Shown here: in pieces, positions 1-5,800 of the stretch
How the letters are laid out: every line of letters starts with the position of its first letter
Numbering within the stretch: position 1 is the stretch's first letter
Assembly (NCBI GenBank): GCA_012799495.1
Contig: JAAZLD010000011.1
Span: 1 to 7,615 of the forward strand
Reading direction: 5' to 3'
Length of the DNA: 7,615 nucleotides
Source of the DNA: Desulfitobacterium sp.
Lineage (GTDB): Bacteria > Bacillota > Desulfitobacteriia > Desulfitobacteriales > Desulfitobacteriaceae
Notes under the pieces: model-generated
Databases searched by the model: none
Told to the model about the DNA's origin: nothing
What the model saw: the letters and a program-made list of their open reading frames with translations, nothing else
Program-made: the position numbers and the translations under genes

Positions 1-79
1 AATTCTGGTATTATACATGGTTTCAGCAGTCATTTATATTATGAATAAATTTGTTATATCAGTCAACTACCGCTCCTAG

Positions 80-595
80 TTATACTTGCTTGGTAATTTT
101 AAATAAGTCTATAAGGCCTTCATCATTCAAGCGAATAATTCCTTCACCTTTTTCCTTAGTAGTTGTCCCATCTTCCTTTCTTTTTTCCACATCAACAATA
201 AAGTAGTATTGGAGTTGACTTTCCTTACTTTTCTCTAGAGCAATTCTATCTACAAGATAAACACACTTATCTTCATAGGCTTTCTGTAGATATTTTGTGG
301 CGTATCCCGTTGAGAGCAATTTCTCCATAGCGGCTTCAGTACAATAGGGGCGGTAGTCTTGTAAAATACTTTCAAACAATTCATCTCCTAACTCTACTAG
401 GCCATCTTTCTTATCTCTTTGGAGAATATACTCTTGTGTGTTTTGGAGAAATTTCTCATATAGAGCAGTACTTTCAACATGATATAACTGGTTGAGAAAA
501 CCCTTAATATTCTCTTCACCAACAGATTGAGAACCTTGACAACCAATTAGCACTAAACTTAAAGCTAAAAGTATGTAGAAAGATAATCTTTTCAC
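80..595 (-). CDS. Putative lipoprotein of unknown function
   Basis: I do not recognise a named family. From the GTG start the protein is 171 residues. It opens with a textbook lipoprotein signal: Met-Lys-Arg, a hydrophobic stretch (about residues 4-17) and a lipobox Leu16-Ile-Gly-Cys19, so it should be lipidated at Cys19 and held on the outer face of the cytoplasmic membrane. The mature part is charged and soluble. It has a helical N-terminal half and a C-terminal half of alternating strands (Tyr-Tyr-Phe-Ile-Val-Asp-Val, then Gly-Glu-Gly-Ile-Ile-Arg-Leu), a pattern reminiscent of NTF2-like folds; that is only an impression. An in-frame ATG at 616 would add seven residues, but nothing resembling a ribosome binding site precedes it, while AAAGGGGT lies about 10 bases before the GTG. 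The gene is divergent from comM and alone in its transcription direction here. No clear terminator is visible in 1-79. Confidence 0.72.
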   Translation of the reverse strand: MKRLSFYILLALSLVLIGCQGSQSVGEENIKGFLNQLYHVESTALYEKFLQNTQEYILQRDKKDGLVELGDELFESILQDYRPYCTEAAMEKLLSTGYATKYLQKAYEDKCVYLVDRIALEKSKESQLQYYFIVDVEKRKEDGTTTKEKGEGIIRLNDEGLIDLFKITKQV

Positions 596-605
596 AATTC
601 CCACT

Positions 606-613
606 ACCCCTTT
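606..613 (-). promoter_or_regulatory. Ribosome binding site supporting the GTG start of the lipoprotein gene
   Basis: On the minus strand AAAGGGGT (613 to 606) sits about 10 bases before GTG at 595. It lies inside what would be codons 2-4 if the ATG at 616 were used. The 24 bases before that ATG contain no purine-rich Shine-Dalgarno run. This favours the 171-residue form, whose signal peptide then begins directly with Met-Lys-Arg. Confidence 0.5.
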
Positions 614-663
614 CATCTACAACTACAGGATAGTTCTGCCATCTGCAAATTATTACTATCTTA

Positions 664-669
664 ATTATA
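664..669 (-). promoter_or_regulatory. Probable sigma-A -10 box for the lipoprotein gene
   Basis: The minus strand reads a perfect TATAAT (669 to 664), with TGTAC just before it. The expected -35 position 17 bases further upstream (687-692) reads TTTTTC, a weak match. The distance to the GTG at 595 leaves a leader of roughly 60 bases. The call rests on the -10 box and its position in the divergent intergenic region. Confidence 0.4.
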
Positions 670-806
670 GTACACCTCAGATAAGAGAAAAAGGTAAATT
701 ATTAAGGTCATTACTAAGAATTTTTGTGTACTTGCTCTATAACAAGTCATCATCTGGAAGGAATATACAGTTAATTGTCGAATAATTCCTTAATTGGAGG
801 GATTTC

Positions 807-2441
807 ATGTTTGCACAAGTATATGGTTTGGCTATAAACGGCTTACAGGCCCATTTAATACGTGTAGAAGTGGATGTGTCCAATGGACTGCCTGATTTCT
901 CAATTGTAGGTCTACCTAATACAGCAGTTCGCGAAGCTCGTGAACGGGTTCGCTCCGCCATTAAGAATTCCGGGTTTGATTTTCCATTACAGCGTATAAC
1001 TGTCAACTTAGCCCCAGCTGATTTAAAAAAGGATGGCTCAGGGCTAGATCTTCCTATTGCCATAGGAATATTGGCTGCAACAGGACAGTGTTCTACACCG
1101 AGTCTTGACCAATTGGTCTTTGTAGGAGAGCTTTCCTTGGAAGGTCAGCTTCGCCCAGTTCCCGGCATTTTAGCTATGGCTGTATCCTTAGCTAAAGATT
1201 CAAAATATAATCTAATTGTTCCACCAGAAAATTTATCAGAAGCAAAATTGATCGAAGAAATCAAATGCGGTGCTTCTCCATACCTCTCCGAGTTAGTAGC
1301 TGCTATAAACCAAATGCCCCATTCAGCTGATAGTTCACTTTCTCCTTCTCATTCAAATTTAGACTTTCATGATAATCCTCTCTTTTCAGCTAGCAATATA
1401 GAAAATAGTATCTCAGTACATACTGGTTTTTCAATTAACTCTATTACAAATAATTCTACCTTCCTTCAGCAACCAAACTCTTCATCAGACTTTATAGATA
1501 TAAGTACTATTAAAGGACAACTTCAAGCCAAAAGAGCTTTGGAGATTGCTGCTGCAGGAGGTCATAATATAATTTTGGTTGGTCCACCCGGCTCAGGAAA
1601 AACACTCCTAGCTAAAGCCTATGCAGGAATTCTTCCTCCACTTACACGGTCTGAAAGCCTTGAAGTTACAAAGATTTACAGTATTGCCGGACTATTGGGC
1701 CATAATGGACATCTAATCACTAACAGGCCTTTTCGGCAACCTCATCACTCTGCTACAGCAGTAGGGATTTTAGGTGGAGGAAGGGATCTAAAGCCTGGTG
1801 AATTGATTCTGGCTAACCATGGAGTATTATTTTTAGATGAACTTCCAGAATTCTCGCGAGATGTCTTAGAGTCTCTGCGCCAGCCTTTAGAAGATAGGGA
1901 ACTTACTATTACACGCCAACGTGGTAGTGTTAGATATCCGGCCCGGCTTAGTATTGTCGCAAGTATGAATCCCTGCCCTTGTGGATGGTATGGTGATGGA
2001 AACCGTCCTTGTACTTGCACTCCCCGTCAAATCCATAATTATCGCAATCGCATATCTGGTCCTCTTCTGGATCGTTTTGACCTCCATATTGAAGTGCCCC
2101 GTGTTGAATTTGAAGAACTTCATGACATTAGTCCAGGAGAATCATCAGCAACGGTACAAAAACGGGTCCTCAAAGCCCGAGAAATTCAATGGACTCGTTT
2201 AGGTGAAAGCCGAACTAATGCAGAAATGAGTGCCCAGGAAACTGCTCAACACTGTTCCTTAGACCCATTGGGTCAAGAGTTACTGAGAAGAACATTTAAA
2301 CAGCTAAATCTAAGTGCCCGGAGCCATGACCGGATTCTCCGACTTTCCCGGACAATTGCCGATCTAGAGGGAGAAAAAGATATTGAACCACGTCATTTAG
2401 CAGAAGCCCTGCAATATCGGGCACTGGATCCTGCCACTTGA
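807..2441 (+). CDS. comM: ComM/YifB family Mg-chelatase-like AAA+ ATPase (branch-migration helicase)
   Basis: ComM proteins are cytoplasmic hexameric AAA+ motors that promote branch migration during recombination of incoming DNA in natural transformation; that role was shown in Gram-negative species and is inferred here. Domains in order: an N-terminal Lon/ChlI-type domain (1-165) with Gly-Leu-Pro-Asp-Phe-Ser-Ile-Val-Gly-Leu-Pro near 27-37; a Ser/Asn-rich linker (170-228); the AAA+ core with Walker A GPPGSGKT (259-266) and Walker B VLFLDE (340-345); a Cys-Pro-Cys...Cys-Thr-Cys cluster (Cys390, 392, 402, 404); Leu-Leu-Asp-Arg-Phe-Asp (420-425); and a C-terminal Mg-chelatase helical domain (about 450-540). 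At 544 residues it exceeds the usual 505-510, mainly because of the linker. GGAGGG (796-801) lies five bases before the ATG, which fixes the start. Transcription ends at the hairpin starting at 2486. The gene is intact. The older annotation 'magnesium chelatase' is misleading: there is no chlorophyll-pathway context. Confidence 0.95.
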   Translation: MFAQVYGLAINGLQAHLIRVEVDVSNGLPDFSIVGLPNTAVREARERVRSAIKNSGFDFPLQRITVNLAPADLKKDGSGLDLPIAIGILAATGQCSTPSLDQLVFVGELSLEGQLRPVPGILAMAVSLAKDSKYNLIVPPENLSEAKLIEEIKCGASPYLSELVAAINQMPHSADSSLSPSHSNLDFHDNPLFSASNIENSISVHTGFSINSITNNSTFLQQPNSSSDFIDISTIKGQLQAKRALEIAAAGGHNIILVGPPGSGKTLLAKAYAGILPPLTRSESLEVTKIYSIAGLLGHNGHLITNRPFRQPHHSATAVGILGGGRDLKPGELILANHGVLFLDELPEFSRDVLESLRQPLEDRELTITRQRGSVRYPARLSIVASMNPCPCGWYGDGNRPCTCTPRQIHNYRNRISGPLLDRFDLHIEVPRVEFEELHDISPGESSATVQKRVLKAREIQWTRLGESRTNAEMSAQETAQHCSLDPLGQELLRRTFKQLNLSARSHDRILRLSRTIADLEGEKDIEPRHLAEALQYRALDPAT

Positions 2442-2485
2442 TTTTAATCATTATCCTTGGCTTAAATTTAACAAAAGATACCTAA

Positions 2486-2527
2486 AGACGAAACTAATCC
2501 TATTAGGGATAGTTTCGTCTCTTTTTT
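2486..2527 (+). terminator. Rho-independent terminator of comM
   Basis: An 11-bp perfect stem pairs AGACGAAACTA (2486-2496) with TAGTTTCGTCT (2510-2520). It can be extended inward by a second short stem (TCCT with GGGA) after a one-base bulge, leaving a four-base loop. A CTTTTTT run follows at 2521-2527. It lies 45 bases after the comM stop, in the convergent gap with the kinase gene. On the minus strand the hairpin is followed only by a broken T-rich stretch, so any action on the kinase transcript would be weaker. Confidence 0.9.
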
Positions 2528-2550
2528 GTCGCGTCATCAACAATTCTACT

Positions 2551-4356
2551 TCATTTAGGAATGAGTACTTTAAATATTGTTCCTTTTCCAACTTCGCTTT
2601 CTACTTTTATTTCCCCATCATGGGCTTCTACGATCATCTTAACAATGGAAAGACCTAACCCCATGCCCCCTTCTTTGCGGGTGCGAGCTTTATCTACCCT
2701 ATAGAAGCGGTCAAAGATATGGGGCAAGGCTTTAGGAGGTATTCCCTCCCCTTGATCCTCTACACTAAATTGGATCTTATCAACTAAATCTTCAACTTGT
2801 ATTCCTACTTTTTTGCCAGTTGGAGTATGGCGAAAAGCATTTTCCGTAAGATTAATAAATACTTGTAAAAGCCGATCTCGATTAGCATAAATGGTTCCTG
2901 GCTTGATCTCGATCTCCAGATCTATCCCTAATTCATCAGCCCGGCCTTGGAAGCGGTAATAAAGTTCTTGTAAAAATTGAGCTAAATCTATCTCCTTCTT
3001 CTCAAATTCCTTCCAACTTTCAAAACGATCTAGCTCTTGAAGTTCAGCTACCAACTTGGCTAGACGTTTTGCCTCTTCCAAGACCAAATCTATATGTTCT
3101 TCCTGTTCTCCTTTGGGAATCACCCCATCTTGAATAGCTTCTAAATAGCCTTGAATTAGGTGGAGGGGAGTCCTAAGCTCATGGGTGACACTTGCCATAA
3201 ATTCACGTCGTTCTTTTTCAGCCCTTAAAGAAGCCGTGATATCCCGCAAGACCACCACATATCCTTGCATTCCTTCTATTGCTTGGGTTTTAGCCATAGC
3301 TACTTGCAAGACTTGAGTATCTAGGTTGAAGTTTAGTTTAGCATCCCCTTCAATCTCTTCCATGAATTGATGTAGGAAAGTAAATATTTTTCTTTTCCGC
3401 TCATTTGATTCTTCTTCGGAATTGTTACCTTGCCAAAGAGCTTTTGCTGGCTCGTTACAATAAAGTATTTCTCCTTCCTCGTCCAGCATAATTACTCCAT
3501 CACTAATTCCTTCCACAACACCCAGTAAGAGATTGCGTTCTTCAGATAGCCAAGTCATATGATTTTTAAGACTTTCTCCCATAGAGTTGAGAACATCAGC
3601 CAACTCACCAAGTTCATCCTTGCTACGAACTCCTTGGATGGGTTGAAAATCTCCTTCTGCCATTCTCCTAGCTCCCTTTTGCATGATAGCCAAAGGTCTA
3701 GTAACTTGTCTTGCGAAGATCAAGCTAACTAATGTGGCCAAGACTACAGCAACTAAAGATACATAGAGAATCATTCTTTTAAAGGCATCAATACTATCTT
3801 GGACTGGAGCTGGTGAAGTCCCCAAAACCACAATAGCTTCACTGGGATTGCCAATAGGTGCTGCAGCAATTAACATAGCCTGTCCAGTCTGGTTACGAGG
3901 CAGGGCCTTAATAGTGATCACTTTGCCGCTAAGTACTTCCGCAATATCAGAGCGAGTTAAAAAGTCTGAGGGATAAAGGGAACGAATCAACCAACTCATT
4001 TCACCTGAAGCATCTCCCCAGCCAATTCGATCATTAGCACCAAAGCTAGAAGCCACATTTTCTCCTTTAATCGCAATAATATCACTGAACCGATCTATAA
4101 CAACCATCTGAGTATCGGAAGACAAACGAATTTCATCTATTGCAAAAAGCATCTGGGACCAATTAGGTTGTTCCTCAAGGTATTGTGAAATTTCTCTCAC
4201 TTCATCACCTAGAGAGTCTAAAGTTTGTTGAAAATAAAAATCCCCAAACAGTAAAGTTATCGTAATAGCCAAACCACCAAGAACCGCTAGAATTAAAGCG
4301 GTGATAGCTACCCAAAGTTTTATACTAATACTATGAGGCCGCAGATCAAACTTCAA
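2551..4356 (-). CDS. Membrane sensor histidine kinase (HAMP-PAS-HisKA-HATPase), ResE-like
   Basis: This is the sensor of a two-component system; it autophosphorylates on a histidine and passes the phosphate to the response regulator encoded just upstream. Numbered from TTG 4356 (601 residues): membrane segment 14-37; extracytoplasmic sensor domain about 38-194 of Cache/PhoR-like pattern; second membrane segment 195-215; HAMP 215-268; PAS 277-379; HisKA with phospho-acceptor His392 in HELRTP and Thr396 at the position linked to phosphatase activity; then the ATPase domain with N-box Asn506, G1 Asp534-x-Gly-x-Gly, F-box 547-553 and G2 GMGLGL 564-569. All catalytic motifs are present. The architecture and length match the ResE/PhoR/WalK group; the partner's C-terminus points to ResE, but the signal is unknown. 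A TTG at 4377 would add seven residues but has no well-placed binding site, whereas GAGGAG stands six bases before TTG 4356. The gap to the regulator stop is 59 bases. Confidence 0.93.
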   Translation of the reverse strand: MKFDLRPHSISIKLWVAITALILAVLGGLAITITLLFGDFYFQQTLDSLGDEVREISQYLEEQPNWSQMLFAIDEIRLSSDTQMVVIDRFSDIIAIKGENVASSFGANDRIGWGDASGEMSWLIRSLYPSDFLTRSDIAEVLSGKVITIKALPRNQTGQAMLIAAAPIGNPSEAIVVLGTSPAPVQDSIDAFKRMILYVSLVAVVLATLVSLIFARQVTRPLAIMQKGARRMAEGDFQPIQGVRSKDELGELADVLNSMGESLKNHMTWLSEERNLLLGVVEGISDGVIMLDEEGEILYCNEPAKALWQGNNSEEESNERKRKIFTFLHQFMEEIEGDAKLNFNLDTQVLQVAMAKTQAIEGMQGYVVVLRDITASLRAEKERREFMASVTHELRTPLHLIQGYLEAIQDGVIPKGEQEEHIDLVLEEAKRLAKLVAELQELDRFESWKEFEKKEIDLAQFLQELYYRFQGRADELGIDLEIEIKPGTIYANRDRLLQVFINLTENAFRHTPTGKKVGIQVEDLVDKIQFSVEDQGEGIPPKALPHIFDRFYRVDKARTRKEGGMGLGLSIVKMIVEAHDGEIKVESEVGKGTIFKVLIPK

Positions 4357-4362
4357 CTCGTT

Positions 4363-4368
4363 CTCCTC
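4363..4368 (-). promoter_or_regulatory. Ribosome binding site choosing TTG 4356 for the kinase
   Basis: GAGGAG (4368 to 4363 on the minus strand) is six bases from TTG at 4356. The only in-frame start further upstream, TTG 4377, has its nearest AGGAG 17 bases away and an in-frame stop two codons before it. Confidence 0.6.
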
Positions 4369-4415
4369 TTTCCCCAAGAATTAATATTTAATCACTCCTG
4401 CGTTAGGTAGAAAAT

Positions 4416-5108
4416 TTAATCGTTTGCCGCATCAGGGTCAAATTTATATCCTACCCCCCAGACTGTTGCCAACATTCTTCTAACTTGCGGATCCACTAAT
4501 TTTTCGCGAATTTTTTTAACATGAGTATCAACAGTACGGGCATCTCCATAAAAATCATATCCCCATACAGTCTCCATTAACTGCTCTCTTGAGAAGACTC
4601 GACTAGGGTTTTTAGCTAAGAAATACAGCAGTTCAAATTCTCTTGGAGTAAAATTAATCTGCTCTTCTCCAATAGTTACTCTATGCTTATCCTTTTCGAT
4701 TTTCAAAGGGCCATAGACTAACACTGAAGTTTTAGGTGTTAGCTTACCCCCTGAGCGACGTAATAATGCCTTTACTCTCGCCACTAATTCTTTTGTGCTA
4801 AAAGGTTTTACTAAATAATCATCTGCTCCTAACTCTAAGCCTAATACCCGATCGAATTCTTCTCCTCGTGCTGTTAACATGATAATAGGGATATCGGATT
4901 TTTCCCGAATTTCTTTACAAACCTTCCAACCATCTACTTCTGGCATCATAAGATCTAATATTAACAAAGAATAGTCGCGTTTTTCTACCTTTTCGATAGC
5001 TTCACGGCCATTTTCTGCTTCATCTACTTGATATCCTTCATGTTCTAAGTACATTCTCACTAAATGGCGAATACGTTCTTCATCATCTACAATTAAAATC
5101 GGGTTCAT
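4416..5108 (-). CDS. OmpR/PhoB-family response regulator, ResD-like
   Basis: This is a cytoplasmic DNA-binding response regulator and the partner of the kinase encoded downstream in the same transcript. From ATG 5108 it is 230 residues. The receiver domain (3-113) has the acidic pair Asp8-Asp9, phospho-acceptor Asp52 in LDLMMPEVDG, Thr79 and Lys101 of the Lys-Pro-Phe switch, so it should be phosphorylatable. The winged-helix effector domain (about 132-226) includes GDARTVDTHVKKIREKL, the recognition helix region. The C-terminal Thr-Val-Trp-Gly-Val-Gly-Tyr-Lys-Phe is what I recall for ResD rather than PhoP or WalR, hence the ResD-like label; that is family recall, not a search. A TTG at 5114 is also in frame, but AGGAGG ends one base before it and seven bases before ATG 5108, so the ATG is preferred. 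A promoter lies at 5142-5169. Confidence 0.94.
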   Translation of the reverse strand: MNPILIVDDEERIRHLVRMYLEHEGYQVDEAENGREAIEKVEKRDYSLLILDLMMPEVDGWKVCKEIREKSDIPIIMLTARGEEFDRVLGLELGADDYLVKPFSTKELVARVKALLRRSGGKLTPKTSVLVYGPLKIEKDKHRVTIGEEQINFTPREFELLYFLAKNPSRVFSREQLMETVWGYDFYGDARTVDTHVKKIREKLVDPQVRRMLATVWGVGYKFDPDAAND

Positions 5109-5115
5109 GGCCAAG

Positions 5116-5121
5116 CCTCCT
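5116..5121 (-). promoter_or_regulatory. Ribosome binding site choosing ATG 5108 for the response regulator
   Basis: A consensus AGGAGG (5121 to 5116) stands seven bases before ATG 5108 and only one base before the alternative TTG at 5114, which is too close to initiate. Confidence 0.8.
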
Positions 5122-5141
5122 CATAATTGTCCTATATAGAC

Positions 5142-5169
5142 ATTGTATCATAGGGTCACAATCTAACAA
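5142..5169 (-). promoter_or_regulatory. Candidate promoter of the two-component operon
   Basis: On the minus strand TTGTTA (5169 to 5164, 4/6 to the -35 consensus) is followed after 16 bases by TACAAT (5147 to 5142, 5/6 to the -10 consensus), in the 70-base gap between yraN and the response regulator. A second TTGTGA (5161 to 5156) repeats the -35 hexamer eight bases on and gives another possible promoter with TATATA 17 bases downstream. The promoter makes separate expression from yraN likely. Confidence 0.45.
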
Positions 5170-5178
5170 ATATCCCTT

Positions 5179-5544
5179 TTAAATACCCTTAATCCAACGT
5201 ATCTCAGGTGTTTTACCTTGATTTTCAGAAGTCCGGATAGCTATACAGTCAATGCGAATTTGAGGCCAATTCTTGTACTTCTTTTCTTTGATAAAATATG
5301 TTGCTATTTTTTGCAAACGCAAGCGTTTCTGATAATTTATACTTTCCTCACCCCACCCCATTCTACCAGTAGAACGAGTACGTACTTCAGCAAAAACCAA
5401 GGTTTGATTATCTTGAGCAATGATATCCATTTCCCCTAGGGAACAGCGATAATTCCTCATTATTATCTTCAAGCCTTCTTTTCGAAGAAATTTTGCAGCT
5501 AATTCCTCTCCATAGCTTCCAGTTTTTATTCGTTTATGAGTCAT
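5179..5544 (-). CDS. yraN: YraN family protein (UPF0102, nuclease-like fold)
   Basis: A small cytoplasmic protein of the YraN/UPF0102 family, which has a restriction-endonuclease-like fold related to Holliday-junction resolvases; its cellular role is not settled. From ATG 5544 it is 121 residues, normal for the family. Visible hallmarks are the N-terminal Gly-x-x-Gly-Glu-Glu-x-Ala (residues 9-16), Gly-Glu-Met-Asp-Ile-Ile (37-42), and Phe-Ala-Glu-Val-Arg-Thr-Arg (51-57). The PD-(D/E)xK signature would be Asp40 ... Glu53-Val-Arg55, with Arg in place of the catalytic Lys; Arg at this place occurs in other family members as far as I recall. TTG 5553 is in frame but abuts GGGAG directly, so it is an unlikely start; ATG 5544 has GGGAG nine bases and GAGG three bases upstream. 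It is separated from nuoN by a terminator and from the downstream regulator by 70 bases. Confidence 0.92.
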   Translation of the reverse strand: MTHKRIKTGSYGEELAAKFLRKEGLKIIMRNYRCSLGEMDIIAQDNQTLVFAEVRTRSTGRMGWGEESINYQKRLRLQKIATYFIKEKKYKNWPQIRIDCIAIRTSENQGKTPEIRWIKGI

Positions 5545-5734
5545 TTTCCTCAACTCCCGAAGGTTTGTGAGATTTATTTAGTTCCTATGTTAAATCTCTC
5601 CAAGTTACAATTCTTCAATTTCCTGACAAAACCCTTTTTCTTTTCCAATACCATAGGCAACATTGAGTCATGTACAAATTTTTACATAAAGCGAATCCAA
5701 TACCACGAAAGAGGTAGTACCTTGGTAATGGTAT
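5545..5734. other. Non-coding gap between nuoN terminator and yraN
   Basis: No convincing gene is found in this gap on either strand. The minus strand offers only weak promoter candidates for yraN: TTGTAC (5677 to 5672) with TATGGT (5655 to 5650) after 16 bases, and TTGTCA (5629 to 5624) with no good -10 box. A 10-base direct repeat TCCAATACCA occurs at 5644-5653 and 5696-5705, and the second copy forms part of a palindrome described separately. Confidence 0.5.
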
Positions 5735-5735
5735 T
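5699..5735. repeat. Imperfect nested palindrome next to the nuo terminator
   Basis: The sequence is symmetric about base 5717. An outer 7-bp arm pair AATACCA (5699-5705) / TGGTATT (5729-5735) and an inner pair AGGTA (5712-5716) / TACCT (5718-5722) are separated by a poorly pairing six-base segment on each side. It could fold as a hairpin with an internal loop, or bind a dimeric protein. It directly follows the T-run of the nuoN terminator in the direction of nuo transcription. Function unknown. Confidence 0.55.
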
Positions 5736-5786
5736 AAAAAAGAGGTTGTTGCTAAAGGACATTTCGCCCAATTGCAACAACCTCTT
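5735..5786 (-). terminator. Rho-independent terminator of the nuo operon
   Basis: Read on the minus strand, a perfect 13-bp stem (AAGAGGTTGTTGC at 5786 to 5774, pairing with 5752 to 5740) is followed by a run of Ts (5741 to 5736), beginning 14 bases after the nuoN stop. The 21-base loop is larger than usual but can hold a short internal pairing. It closes the nuo transcript before yraN. Confidence 0.88.
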
Positions 5787-5800
5787 AAACTACATTACAT

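Noticed and set aside
691..716. Tandem 13-base repeat beginning AAGGT upstream of comM
   Set aside because: The two units agree at only 8 of 13 positions in AT-rich DNA, which chance explains.
738..743. TATAAC as a -10 box for comM
   Set aside because: It matches 5/6 and lies in the right region, but no acceptable -35 hexamer is found 16-18 bases upstream, so the comM promoter is left unassigned.
737..1063. Minus-strand frame of 108 codons over the start of comM
   Set aside because: It is antisense to the highly conserved ComM N-terminal domain, has a skewed Arg/Ser/Thr composition and no recognisable motif.
1745..2202. Several overlapping frames inside comM on both strands
   Set aside because: They overlie the Walker B and cysteine-cluster region, whose conservation as ComM explains the sequence; none has a ribosome binding site or family features.
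5218..5439. Plus-strand frame of 73 codons inside yraN
   Set aside because: It is a shadow of yraN with no start signal and no recognisable domain.
5707..5790. Possible T-box leader, suggested by GAGGTAGTACC followed by a long hairpin on the plus strand
   Set aside because: The T-box core is only partly matched, no T-run follows the hairpin on the plus strand, and no plus-strand gene lies downstream; nuoN is antisense. The hairpin is explained as the nuo terminator on the minus strand.
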